Positions 1 through 8,186 of a stretch of DNA of 51,271 nt are shown piece by piece (the stretch's first letter is position 1; the number at the start of each line of letters is the position of its first letter). Position numbers and translations under genes: made by a program. A model generated the notes under the pieces. It saw nothing but the letters and a program-made list of their open reading frames with translations. It was not told the origin of the DNA and made no database searches. The DNA comes from Rhodobacteraceae bacterium UBA7436. GTDB taxonomy: Bacteria > Pseudomonadota > Alphaproteobacteria > Rhodobacterales > Rhodobacteraceae. The stretch spans positions 1 through 51,271 of the forward strand of contig DLQI01000002.1 of NCBI GenBank assembly GCA_002478745.1, given 5' to 3'.

Positions 1-627
1 GGCTGTGATGATATCATCTTGGCCCGCTAGGATGGTGTCATCACCACCACCGCCGTTCAAAAAATCAGCTTGGTCAATGTCTTGGATGCCAGCCGTCGCA
101 GTATTGTCCTCGACCCCATTCAACAGATCCTTGCCCCAGCCACCAAACAGACTGTCGTTCCCCAGGCCACCTGACAGTGTGTCATCGTCCAAGCCACCTT
201 GCAGATCATCGGACCCGATATCACCCGATAGGTTGTCGTTTCCAGCAGATCCCTGAAGTGCGTCATTTCCAGCGCCGCCATGCATCGTGTCATTGAAATT
301 GTTGCCATACAATGTGTCGTCGTCATCGCCGCCATAGAGTGCATCATTTCCGGCTTCACCGTGCAAGGTATCTGAACCATCTGCACCCAGCAATTGATCG
401 TTCCCACCGGCACCGTGAAGGTCATCCTCACCATCATAGCCACCTATTTGGTCGTCACCTTGGCCGCCCAATAAATTGTCGTTTCCATTGGTGCCGGAAA
501 GAATGTCGTCTTGGGGTGTCCCGACAGTTTCGGGACTCATGCCGGCGGCATCGTCGCGACTCTCTGTTTCGAAAAACGTCACTGCTCTTACGGCCATCAT
601 TCCCATTAAACCAGCCAACCAAAGCAT
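1..627 (-). CDS. RTX (hemolysin-type) calcium-binding repeat protein, C-terminus cut by window edge
   Basis: The reading frame gives about a dozen glycine/aspartate-rich nonapeptides of the GGxGxDxLx type (for example GGQGDDQIGG and GGLGNDSLFGG), the Ca2+-binding beta-roll repeat of type I-secreted proteins. I place the start at 627, where ATG is preceded by AGGA at good spacing. An ATG at 648 in the same frame has no such site. The protein then begins MLWLAGLMGMMAVRAV, a short hydrophobic stretch without a cleavable signal peptide, followed by an acidic linker and repeats from about residue 40. From memory, many roseobacter RTX proteins begin this way. The first 209 residues are visible. The C-terminus, where a type I secretion signal would be, lies beyond base 1. 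Function beyond calcium binding cannot be told: it could be a protease, lipase, adhesin or S-layer-like protein. Confidence 0.85.
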   Translation of the reverse strand, partial: MLWLAGLMGMMAVRAVTFFETESRDDAAGMSPETVGTPQDDILSGTNGNDNLLGGQGDDQIGGYDGEDDLHGAGGNDQLLGADGSDTLHGEAGNDALYGGDDDDTLYGNNFNDTMHGGAGNDALQGSAGNDNLSGDIGSDDLQGGLDDDTLSGGLGNDSLFGGWGKDLLNGVEDNTATAGIQDIDQADFLNGGGGDDTILAGQDDIITA

Positions 628-724
628 ATCGAATCCTAAAAAAGCCATTTGAACAGTTTCATAGAACCACGTTCTTTCGACCCTTACAAAGGGATCAGAA
701 CTACTTGGTTAACGTGGCGCGGGT

Positions 725-1240
725 TTATGAACCGCTTTGCCAGCGTTCCGGTTGTTGGGTGTATGGTAGATAAAGCGGATGCTTGGGATGCCCTTGCTTT
801 GAGAGGCCCAAGTGGAATAATGGGCGCTGCGTTGCTTTAAGCAAGACCGCCACTTGCGAACCGCGGTTCATATGAACGCCGTGCGTCCCCCAAGCTGCAA
901 CGATGGTGTCGGCCCATGCTGCGCCTTCAACCAAAGTTGCATCATTGTGGGGGCCAATGGGATCAGTGGCAGCCTTCATATTGCGTGGGTCAGTATCGCG
1001 CCACGCAAAGATGTTGGTAACCCGAAAACCACCAAACCCAAGGGTGCGGGCGCGCCGTTCACAGCGCTCAACTGTTGGGTCGTTTTGCACCTCAGTGGCG
1101 GTTGATGGGTTGAGCATCACAAACAGCACTTTGCCAGCCTGATCATTCCACACACGCGTTAAGCTATAGCGGTAGCGTTCGCAGTCCGAGTAGACAGCTG
1201 TTGAGGGCGCATCGCCCTTGGTGTGGGTGCGCGTGATCAT
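725..1240 (-). CDS. DUF1643 domain protein
   Basis: A 171-residue soluble protein with the DUF1643 pattern: an N-terminal RYSLTRVW stretch, then VLFVMLNPSTA, then the conserved NDPTVERCERRA segment and the VTNIFAWRDTDP motif. No biochemical function is established for the family that I can name. It starts 6 bases after the truB stop on the same strand, so it is probably the last gene of the rbfA / glycosidase / truB transcription unit. No signal peptide or membrane segment is visible. The family identification is firm and the role is unknown. Confidence 0.85.
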   Translation of the reverse strand: MITRTHTKGDAPSTAVYSDCERYRYSLTRVWNDQAGKVLFVMLNPSTATEVQNDPTVERCERRARTLGFGGFRVTNIFAWRDTDPRNMKAATDPIGPHNDATLVEGAAWADTIVAAWGTHGVHMNRGSQVAVLLKATQRPLFHLGLSKQGHPKHPLYLPYTQQPERWQSGS

Positions 1241-1246
1241 GACCGC

Positions 1247-2152
1247 TTAGGTGTTGAACACGCGGCTGGGGTGAAGTTCGCCAGCCTTATAGCGACCAAC
1301 CGCAACGGCTTTGCCATCCAAAGAGGCCCAACATTCATCGCCGTATTCGACATCAGATGCCATCACCATGCCGGGGTTGCCATTGCGCATACGCACGGCT
1401 CCTTCGGGTGTGGCGCTGACCTGCGGTAGATCCTGCAATCCCTCTTCAAGGGGGCGTAAATACGTGTCTAACTCTGGCTGCTTTGCTAGTTCGTTGATTT
1501 GCTCAAGAGAGATGCCATCAGTAGCATCGAAAGGGCCAGACCAGATGCGACGCAACTCGCGCACGTGTCCGAAACAACCCAATGCTTCGCCCAAATCACG
1601 TGCGATTGAGCGAACATAACCGCCTTTGCCACATGTCATTTCAAGTGTGACGTGATCGGCGTCTGGGCGGTCCGTCAAAATCAATTCGTCGACCCATAGA
1701 GGGCGTGCTGCCAATTCAAGGTCTTCACCGTCACGTGCCAGTTTATAAGCGCGTTGGCCGTCGATCTTTACCGCTGAAAACTGTGGCGGAACTTGCATGA
1801 TGTCGCCAATGAATTGCCCCAGTGCGTCTTTGATTTGTGCGTCTTCTGGACGTGCGTCAGATGTTTTCAGAATCTCGCCTTCTGCATCATCAGTGTTGGT
1901 CGACTGACCAAGACGGACTGTGAAGGTGTATGCCTTCAGGGCGTCTGTGATGTAGGGTACGGTCTTTGTGGCCTCACCCAAAGCAACAGCCAGAACACCA
2001 GTGGCATCAGGATCAAGGGTGCCCGCGTGGCCCGCCTTTTTCGCATCAAATGCCCACTTCACTTTGTTCACTACAGCAGTCGACGTTAGGCCTGCTGGTT
2101 TGTCTACAACCAACCATCCAGAAATATCGCGTCCCTTACGTGTACGGCCCAT
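1247..2152 (-). CDS. truB: tRNA pseudouridine(55) synthase TruB
   Basis: This enzyme converts U55 of the tRNA T-loop to pseudouridine. The 301-residue length is normal for TruB. The N-terminus has GWLVVDKPAGLTST, and the catalytic loop reads AGHAGTLDPDATGVL with the nucleophilic aspartate at residue 47. Further family motifs are PPQFSAVKIDGQRAYKLAR and CGKGGYVRSIARDLG. The C-terminal part (after about residue 235) fits a PUA-like domain. It lies downstream of rbfA on the same strand, a classical pairing of ribosome and RNA maturation genes, here with a glycosidase-like gene in between. AGGA lies about 8 bases before the ATG. Confidence 0.97.
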   Translation of the reverse strand: MGRTRKGRDISGWLVVDKPAGLTSTAVVNKVKWAFDAKKAGHAGTLDPDATGVLAVALGEATKTVPYITDALKAYTFTVRLGQSTNTDDAEGEILKTSDARPEDAQIKDALGQFIGDIMQVPPQFSAVKIDGQRAYKLARDGEDLELAARPLWVDELILTDRPDADHVTLEMTCGKGGYVRSIARDLGEALGCFGHVRELRRIWSGPFDATDGISLEQINELAKQPELDTYLRPLEEGLQDLPQVSATPEGAVRMRNGNPGMVMASDVEYGDECWASLDGKAVAVGRYKAGELHPSRVFNT

Positions 2153-2216
2153 GTGTGTGTCCTATCGAGAATGTCATCAATGCAGAGTGGCCGAGTATCG
2201 CGCGTGTGGAGTGCTG

Positions 2217-2951
2217 TCAATTCGCAGGAACGACTGTGCCAATAATTGGTCCAAGACGGCGGCCAATGTCGTTACGCCCTAACTGTGGTGCATACAGGCG
2301 GCTGACGTTGCCATCCATGAACAAAGCTTGAGGCAATTTCAGATGGTCGCGAAAGAAGCTGCCAAACTCGTGGAACGTGACGGTGTCGTTTGAAATAGCG
2401 AAAACGGCCATGGCCCCGTCAGCCGTTGTTCCTACAGCATTACGGATGTAGCGCGATGTGCCAGTAGCTAAAAATCGCGGGTGCAATTCGCCGTCTATAA
2501 CAAGCATCGGACCGGATTGGGTCGCATATGTGCAGGCTGGTTTTTCATCAAGGTAGCGTAATGTTTCGATCACGTTGGCTTGCTTGTCTTGCAAACACAA
2601 AACACCGTTTGGCAGTAGGCCAAAATTGCCAGGTCCTGCATTTGGGATAACACGCATGATTTCCACACCATCTTCAATATGGTGACCAACTGGGGAACGG
2701 TTTTCGTGATACATTCCAGCGTTCATCGCAAAGCCTAGCTTTTTGCCAGTGCCTTGGAGCGCATTGTTTAGAATCCCAAAGTGACCATAGGGTACACCCG
2801 CGTCATCGTTCAAAAACAGGCGTAGGGTTTCATTGTTCATATCGACAGTGCAGATTGAGTATGCGTTGTCGGCGTAGGTCACATCCTCACAAGTGGCTGC
2901 TTGTGCCACTCCAAACATAACCATCCATGCCAACGCGGCCCGCAAAATCAT
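2217..2951 (-). CDS. Periplasmic phosphodiester glycosidase family protein (DUF2233/NAGPA-like)
   Basis: A 244-residue exported protein with a clear signal peptide (MILRAALAWMVMFGVAQA, cleavage after AQA). The mature part has NAGPA-like motifs: AMNAGMYHENRSPVGHHI, ATQSGPMLVIDGELH, and near the end ALFMDGNVSRLYAP. The family includes the human uncovering enzyme, which hydrolyses GlcNAc-phosphodiesters. Bacterial members of this short type are mostly uncharacterised, so the substrate is unknown. Its ATG overlaps the rbfA stop (ATGA), implying translational coupling to rbfA, which is odd for a periplasmic enzyme. I recall the same rbfA / glycosidase / truB order from other Rhodobacterales. Confidence 0.88.
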   Translation of the reverse strand: MILRAALAWMVMFGVAQAATCEDVTYADNAYSICTVDMNNETLRLFLNDDAGVPYGHFGILNNALQGTGKKLGFAMNAGMYHENRSPVGHHIEDGVEIMRVIPNAGPGNFGLLPNGVLCLQDKQANVIETLRYLDEKPACTYATQSGPMLVIDGELHPRFLATGTSRYIRNAVGTTADGAMAVFAISNDTVTFHEFGSFFRDHLKLPQALFMDGNVSRLYAPQLGRNDIGRRLGPIIGTVVPAN

Positions 2952-3373
2952 TCAGGTGTATCCACCTCTTCAACGTCAACTTTTGCGATGTCGCGTGCGA
3001 CATGTTCTTGAGCCAACATTTTACGTGTCGCATCCATCTGGTCGTAGGTGTCATCCAGCTGAAAGCGCAACTCTGGTGAGTGTTTGAGCGCTAGCTTTTT
3101 GGTGATCGTTCTGCGGATGTCATACATGTTTTTGGCCAACAGCTTCAGAATGCCATCTTTGCCTTCGCCGCCTAAGGGTAGGATGTAACAGGTCGCGATC
3201 TTTAGATCGGCAGATACCCGTACCTCGCCCACAGTAATCGACATGCGGCTGAGTTCGATGTCATGAACATCGCCGCGTGAGAGGATTTCAGATAATGCGC
3301 GACGAATTAATTCGCCGACGCGCAACTGGCGCTGGGATGGTCCGCGCCCTTCGGATGATTTGTTCTTAGCCAT
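2948..3373 (-). CDS. rbfA: Ribosome-binding factor A
   Basis: RbfA is a small KH-fold factor that binds the immature 30S subunit and is needed for late 16S rRNA maturation and cold adaptation. The 141-residue protein begins MAKNKSSEGRGPSQRQLRVG and contains RVGELIRRALSEIL and a KH-like core around VRVSADLKIATCYILPLGG. The frame stays open upstream to a TTG at 3409, but the ATG at 3373 gives the standard N-terminus, so I use it. The C-terminal acidic tail (KVDVEEVDTPE) overlaps the next gene by ATGA. The divergent gene is dapB, and the 92-bp gap must hold both promoters. Confidence 0.95.
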   Translation of the reverse strand: MAKNKSSEGRGPSQRQLRVGELIRRALSEILSRGDVHDIELSRMSITVGEVRVSADLKIATCYILPLGGEGKDGILKLLAKNMYDIRRTITKKLALKHSPELRFQLDDTYDQMDATRKMLAQEHVARDIAKVDVEEVDTPE

Positions 3374-3465
3374 AAAAGTGCATGTAAGGCGACTCGTGCC
3401 CTTTGCCAAGCGTCACGTGGCAGGATAGGTGTTTAAGCGAATATGCGCGGATAAGGATAAGCGAA

Positions 3466-4281
3466 ATGACCACATTGCCAGGAATTGTTGTGACAGGAGC
3501 TTCCGGCCGGATGGGCCAAATGCTGATTAAAGTGATCAACGATAGCGATCGCGCAACGCTTGTTGGTGCAATCGAACGTTCTGGGCATGGCTGGGTTGGT
3601 CGTGACGTAGGCGAGGTGATGGGTGGTTCCGCGCAAGGCGTTGTCGTGACCGATGATGCGCAAAAGGCTATTGCCAACGCACAGGTCGTCATCGATTTCA
3701 CAGCGCCGTCTGCAACAGTCGCGTTTGCCGAAATCGCTGCGAATACTGGCGTTGTCCATGTGATTGGTACCACAGGCATGACTGCGGATGAGATCGCACT
3801 GCTAGCGCCCTTCGCTGACCGAGCTGTCATCGTGCGTGCAGGTAACATGAGCTTGGGTGTGACTTTGCTGACCCAACTTACTAAGAAAGTCGCGGCTGCT
3901 CTGGATGAAGATTTTGATATCGAAGTGATCGAAGCGCACCACCACCACAAAGTGGATGCGCCGTCAGGCACGGCATTGATGTTGGGTGAAGCGGCTGCTG
4001 AGGGCCGTGGCGTTGCGTTAACCGATGCAATGGACAGTGGCCGTCACGGGATCACTGGTGCCCGCAAGCGTGGCGATATTGGTTTTAGCGCGATCCGTGG
4101 TGGCGATATTGTGGGTGAACATGACGTTATGTTTGCGGCTGCGGGTGAACGTATCGTTTTGCGTCACATGGCGACAGATCGCGCCGTGTTCGCACGCGGT
4201 GCGTTGAAGGCGGCTTTGTGGGGGGTGAAGCAAACACCCGGTGAATATGACATGCTGGATGTGCTAGGACTTAACGACTGA
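3466..4281 (+). CDS. dapB: 4-hydroxy-tetrahydrodipicolinate reductase
   Basis: DapB reduces 4-hydroxy-tetrahydrodipicolinate with NAD(P)H in the diaminopimelate route to lysine and peptidoglycan. The start at 3466 follows AAGGA with 8-base spacing. Upstream in-frame codons do not match the family. The dinucleotide-binding motif GASGRMG is at residues 11-17. The signature EAHHHHKVDAPSGTA has histidines 158-161 and the catalytic lysine 162 (H159 and K163 in E. coli). The 271-residue length is normal. It is divergent from rbfA and followed by a small periplasmic protein gene. Confidence 0.97.
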   Translation: MTTLPGIVVTGASGRMGQMLIKVINDSDRATLVGAIERSGHGWVGRDVGEVMGGSAQGVVVTDDAQKAIANAQVVIDFTAPSATVAFAEIAANTGVVHVIGTTGMTADEIALLAPFADRAVIVRAGNMSLGVTLLTQLTKKVAAALDEDFDIEVIEAHHHHKVDAPSGTALMLGEAAAEGRGVALTDAMDSGRHGITGARKRGDIGFSAIRGGDIVGEHDVMFAAAGERIVLRHMATDRAVFARGALKAALWGVKQTPGEYDMLDVLGLND

Positions 4282-4391
4282 TTAAGTTTCAATTAGGCGC
4301 TAATTCGCCTGAATAGCTTAAGTTCGGCCACAGTCTTGCCCTACAAAGTGATCCGATGCCGGCTAAACCACGTAATGTTGGTGACATGTGC

Positions 4392-4763
4392 ATGAGGAAA
4401 AACGGGGTGCGGAAACTATTACTTTCCCTCGGGTGTGCCGCGGCTTTAATGGCTGGGTCTGCTTCGGCTGATTTGGCTGTGGTCAGCAGCCAATCTGATT
4501 TCATACGTTTGATTACCGGTAAAACTCTTTCTCGCCCTCTGATCAAAATTGAAGTTTCAGAGGGGGGTAGCATTTCAGGCAAAGGTGCACGCTGGGCTGT
4601 CACCGGTGACTGGATATGGCGCGACAGGTTCTTTTGTCGGAGCCTATACTGGGGTGGATCGGAGTTGGGTTACAACTGCCAAGAGGTTCGCGCCAACGAA
4701 GGGCGCGTTCGGTTTACATCAGATCGTGGTGAAGGTGACTCAGCCGAATTTAAGCTCAACTAG
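4392..4763 (+). CDS. Small exported protein of unknown function, downstream of dapB
   Basis: A 123-residue protein with a signal peptide (hydrophobic LLLSLGCAAALMAGSASA, cleavage after ASA) and a compact mature domain rich in aromatic residues: WAVTGDWIWRDRFFCRSLYW, then GGSELGYNCQ and RFTSDRGEGDSAEF. Two cysteines may form a periplasmic disulfide. I chose the ATG at 4392 because GGTGA lies about 7 bases before it; ATGs at 4386 and 4356 are alternatives. I recall similar Rhodobacteraceae proteins labelled dihydrodipicolinate reductase in databases. Nothing in the sequence supports that: it has no nucleotide-binding motif and none of the DapB histidines, so the label probably spread from the neighbouring dapB. 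Confidence 0.75.
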   Translation: MRKNGVRKLLLSLGCAAALMAGSASADLAVVSSQSDFIRLITGKTLSRPLIKIEVSEGGSISGKGARWAVTGDWIWRDRFFCRSLYWGGSELGYNCQEVRANEGRVRFTSDRGEGDSAEFKLN

Positions 4764-4776
4764 TGTTTGTGATCGC

Positions 4777-4953
4777 TTAAAAATCGACCGCGATCCCTTT
4801 TCTTTCCCAATCGCCAAAACGCACTGGTTCAGGTCCTTTTCGACCGCCCAATTCAGTTGGCAAGGTGAATTCACCTTGTTCTTTGCGGCGCGTTTCGGCT
4901 TCTGCCAGCGCTCGTTTTGCGGCTTCGGGTAAATCCTTTGAGATATCGGTCAT
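4777..4953 (-). CDS. DUF1674 protein, SDHAF4-like succinate dehydrogenase assembly factor
   Basis: A 58-residue protein beginning MTDISKDLPEAAKRALAEAE with the family C-terminal motif PEPVRFGDWERKGIAVDF. DUF1674 is the family of eukaryotic SDHAF4, which binds flavinylated SDHA during complex II assembly. A similar role in bacteria is inferred from homology. The start at 4953 has AAGGA about 9 bases upstream; the frame extends further but without a better site. It converges with the small exported protein gene (13-bp gap) and is divergent from rsmB. No sdh genes are in the window. Confidence 0.85.
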   Translation of the reverse strand: MTDISKDLPEAAKRALAEAETRRKEQGEFTLPTELGGRKGPEPVRFGDWERKGIAVDF

Positions 4954-5054
4954 CGATTGGGTTCCTTTGCGGCCATGACGTTGATATACGCCGTGCCTTG
5001 TCAGGGACAAGCCCTGTACCGAAATTGCGACGCGAATGGCGAAGGATCAATTCA

Positions 5055-6341
5055 ATGGCAGACAAGCGTACCGATACTGGCGTCCAAGCGCGGAGAAGCG
5101 CAGTTTATATGTTGGATCAGGTTTTGGGAGAGGGCAAATTGATGTCCGAAGTCCTAGCCGCTGGGGCGCTTGATAAATTGGAGCCTGCAGACCGGGCGCG
5201 GGCTCAGCGCCTTGCGACTGAAACGTTGCGTGGTTTGGAGCGCGCTGATCGCTTGCTTCATAAATATCTGCAGAAAACCCCTCCACTGATGGTACGCAAT
5301 GTGTTGCGGGTTGGAACCGTTGAGTTGTGCCAAGGCGCAGCCGCACACGGGGTGGTCAATGCGATGGTGCAATTGATTTCTGGGCATAAGCGATACGGTA
5401 AACTAAAAGGTCTAACCAACGCAGTTTTGCGCAAGGTTGCGGCCACTGGGCCAGAAGCTTGGCACGCGTTGCGCCCGCCACGTATGCCGAAATGGTTGCG
5501 CAGTCCACTGTCCCAAGCATGGGGCAACGAGGCGATGGCGATTATGGAAATCGCGCATTTTGCAGGTGCACCTTTGGATTTGACGCCACGTGATGGGGAC
5601 GCTGCGGCGTTGGCGCAGCGCGTTGGTGGATCAGTTTTGCCGACAGGGTCTGTTCGTTTGGCGGATGCTGGTCAGGTAACGACCATGGATGGTTATAGCG
5701 AGGGCGCTTGGTGGGTTCAGGATGCAGCGGCGGCAATTCCTGCGCGAATTCTTGCGCCAGTTGATGGTGAAAACGTTCTGGATATTTGCGCGGCCCCAGG
5801 TGGGAAAACGATGCAATTGTCTGCAATGGGTGCGAATGTTACGGCCGTGGATGTTTCTAAATCCCGCATGGCGCGTGTTCAAGAAAACCTATCGCGCGTC
5901 GGATTGAAAGCAGATGTTCAAGTTGCCGATGCCCTTACCCTCGAGGGAGAATTTGATGCGATCTTGCTGGATGCCCCGTGCTCTGCAACAGGTACGATCC
6001 GCCGGCATCCTGATCTTCCACATGCAAAAGATGGCTCAGAGTTTGGTGAGCTGATAGATCTTCAGGCGCGTATTCTTGATCACGCGTGGACGTTGCTGAA
6101 GCCGGGTGGAAGGTTGGTGTTTTGCACCTGTTCGCTTTTGCCTGATGAAGGCGAAGTTCAAGTTGAAGAAGCGCTAAAACGTCATCCAGATATGAGTTTG
6201 AATCGTGATGCGTTGGGCATTGAAGGCGTCGATCCGTCTTGGACAACGAGCGAGGGCGGTTTGCGTTTGCGTCCAGACTATTGGCCAGATTTGGGTGGTA
6301 TGGATGGTTTCTATATCGCAGTGCTGACCAAAGCGTCTTAA
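5055..6341 (+). CDS. rsmB: RsmB-type 16S rRNA m5C methyltransferase
   Basis: An RsmB/NOP-family SAM-dependent RNA (cytosine-5) methyltransferase, expected to act on 16S rRNA C967. The start at 5055 follows AAGGA at 8-base spacing. Residues 1-150 form the NusB-like RNA-binding domain. The C-terminal Rossmann domain has the SAM motif DICAAPGGKTMQLSA near residue 240. The two family cysteines are C309 (DAPCSATG) and C359 (TCSLLPDEGE); their 50-residue spacing equals that in E. coli RsmB. The 428-residue length is normal. An 82-bp gap leads to the heparinase-like gene on the same strand. Confidence 0.94.
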   Translation: MADKRTDTGVQARRSAVYMLDQVLGEGKLMSEVLAAGALDKLEPADRARAQRLATETLRGLERADRLLHKYLQKTPPLMVRNVLRVGTVELCQGAAAHGVVNAMVQLISGHKRYGKLKGLTNAVLRKVAATGPEAWHALRPPRMPKWLRSPLSQAWGNEAMAIMEIAHFAGAPLDLTPRDGDAAALAQRVGGSVLPTGSVRLADAGQVTTMDGYSEGAWWVQDAAAAIPARILAPVDGENVLDICAAPGGKTMQLSAMGANVTAVDVSKSRMARVQENLSRVGLKADVQVADALTLEGEFDAILLDAPCSATGTIRRHPDLPHAKDGSEFGELIDLQARILDHAWTLLKPGGRLVFCTCSLLPDEGEVQVEEALKRHPDMSLNRDALGIEGVDPSWTTSEGGLRLRPDYWPDLGGMDGFYIAVLTKAS

Positions 6342-6423
6342 TTTTGGCAAAATTGGTGACTTTCTGACCTTCACAGGGTATCAATCCTCCAAACGCCCCT
6401 AGAGCGTAAGAAGGCAGAGCACT

Positions 6424-8166
6424 ATGTCAAATTCAAATGGTTACACTGCGCGCAAAGCGCGTTTCCTAAACCGTGTTTATGCAAGACTTGCGACCCGAAC
6501 ACGGGCCGCAACAGGATTTGTGTCCTCGCCAGAGCCCCGAACGATTGGTAGTTTTGCAAAAGGCCGCCAATTGGTTGCTGGGAATTTTCTGTTTGCTGGA
6601 TATTTGATCGAAGCCCCTGCTGCATCAATTTGGGCCCTCAAAGCCCCGAATGCAGCTTTCGAGGGGGATTTGCATGGCTTTGCGTGGATGGACGATTTGG
6701 CCGCCGTTGGTGACACGCCTTCACGAGCAAGCATGCAATCTTGGTTATGGGAGTGGATCGACCAATTTGGACGTGGCTCAGGTGCGGGTTGGACGCCTGA
6801 TCTGACGGGTCGCCGCCTTATTCGTTGGATCAACCATGCCTTATTCGTCTTGCGCGGCCAAGAGAATGATCGCTCAGACGCATTCTATTTATCGCTGGCC
6901 CAGCAGACGACCTTTTTGTCCAAGCGCTGGCACAGCGCGAGCCCTGGTTTGCCGCGCTTTGAGGCGCTGACAGGACTGATTTATGCGGGCCTTTCCTTGC
7001 AAGGCATGGAGAGCTTGGCCAGACCTGCAATTAAAGCGTTGGCAAAAGAATGCTCTGTTCAAGTCGATAGTGAGGGTGGGTTGCCAACACGCAATCCTGA
7101 AGAGTTACTTGCGGTCTATGCGTTGCTGACATGGGCGGCCGCAGCACTGGAAGATGCTGGCCTTGAGGTGCCAGCTGAGCATCTGGGTGCAATTGAGCGC
7201 ATCACCCCAACGTTGCGAACTTTGCGCCATTCTGATGGTGGATTGGCCCGTTTCCACGGTGGTGGTCGTGGGCAAGAAGGTTGGTTGGATCATGCACTTG
7301 CAGCGGCCGGTATCAAGACTAGCCAACCGGATGGGTTATCCATGGGCTTTGGGCGGTTGTCTGCTGGGCGGACCAGCGTGATTGTCGACGCAGCGGTTCC
7401 GCCGCGCGGAAGCGCTTCGCGCAGTGGACATGCTTCAACTCTGGCATTCGAATTGACATCGGGGCGCCGCCCTCTGGTCGTGAACTGTGGATCTGGCGCG
7501 TCTTTCGGTGCTGAATGGCGGCGCGCTGGGCGTGCAACACCATCGCATTCGACCGTGATTTTGGATGGGTATTCAAGCGCGCGCCTTGGTGATGCAGATC
7601 GTGCTAGCAGTTTGGAAACTTTGATAGATGCACCAAAACATGTGCCAATTGAGGTAAGCCAAGCCCCGGATGGCCTTCGGTTTCAGGGCGGTCATGATGG
7701 ATTTTGTGATATCCATGGCCTAACGCATGCGCGCACACTTGAGCTAACCTTTGATGGCCGCGGTCTTGCCGGTGAAGACATGTTACTAGCGATGGAAGAC
7801 GCCCAGAAACGTCAGTTCGATCGCTCCATGGACGATGTACGCCTTGGTGGAGTGCCGTTTGATGTGCGATTTCACCTCCACCCAGAAGTCGACGCAACTT
7901 TAGATTTGGGTGGTGCTGCCGTCTCAATGGCACTTAAAAGTGGTGAAATCTGGGTTTTCCGTCACGACGGAAAATTTAATTTAGCCCTAGAGCCAAGCGT
8001 TTACCTGGAAACTGGCAGATTAAAGCCACGTGCATCGCAACAGGTCGTTCTATCTGGCCGCGCAGTAGAGTATGCCACGCGCATTCGGTGGTCTTTGTCC
8101 AAGGCGCAGGAAACTGCGATTGGGGTCAGAGACTTGAACCGTGATGAACCTGACCTAGCTGACTGA
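6424..8166 (+). CDS. Heparinase II/III-like protein
   Basis: A 580-residue protein with an N-terminal alpha-helical (alpha/alpha toroid-like) half rich in tryptophan and alanine helices, and a C-terminal heparinase II/III-like beta domain from about residue 310 (GRTSVIVDAAVPP, SGHASTLAFELTSGRRPL, VNCGSG, and SHSTVILDGYSSARLG). Characterised relatives are polysaccharide lyases acting on uronic-acid glycans. This short bacterial type, between rsmB and purH, has no known substrate. I see no clear signal peptide, unusual for a secreted lyase, so it may act on cytoplasmic or precursor glycans. GAAGG lies about 9 bases before the ATG. It is 20 bp upstream of purH and probably co-transcribed. Confidence 0.87.
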   Translation: MSNSNGYTARKARFLNRVYARLATRTRAATGFVSSPEPRTIGSFAKGRQLVAGNFLFAGYLIEAPAASIWALKAPNAAFEGDLHGFAWMDDLAAVGDTPSRASMQSWLWEWIDQFGRGSGAGWTPDLTGRRLIRWINHALFVLRGQENDRSDAFYLSLAQQTTFLSKRWHSASPGLPRFEALTGLIYAGLSLQGMESLARPAIKALAKECSVQVDSEGGLPTRNPEELLAVYALLTWAAAALEDAGLEVPAEHLGAIERITPTLRTLRHSDGGLARFHGGGRGQEGWLDHALAAAGIKTSQPDGLSMGFGRLSAGRTSVIVDAAVPPRGSASRSGHASTLAFELTSGRRPLVVNCGSGASFGAEWRRAGRATPSHSTVILDGYSSARLGDADRASSLETLIDAPKHVPIEVSQAPDGLRFQGGHDGFCDIHGLTHARTLELTFDGRGLAGEDMLLAMEDAQKRQFDRSMDDVRLGGVPFDVRFHLHPEVDATLDLGGAAVSMALKSGEIWVFRHDGKFNLALEPSVYLETGRLKPRASQQVVLSGRAVEYATRIRWSLSKAQETAIGVRDLNRDEPDLAD

Positions 8167-8186
8167 CTTCAAAGGACCAATTCCAA

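Noticed and set aside
1..627. Tandem DNA repeats at the left edge
   Set aside because: They are explained by the RTX protein repeats; units diverge at the DNA level.
3366..3971. A 201-codon open frame opposite dapB
   Set aside because: It overlaps the dapB coding sequence with its full set of motifs. The translation is low-complexity (Ala/Ser/Thr rich), as expected from the antisense of a GC-biased gene.
4296..4312. AGGCG / CGCCT hairpin after dapB as a terminator
   Set aside because: The stem is only 5 bp and no T-run follows.
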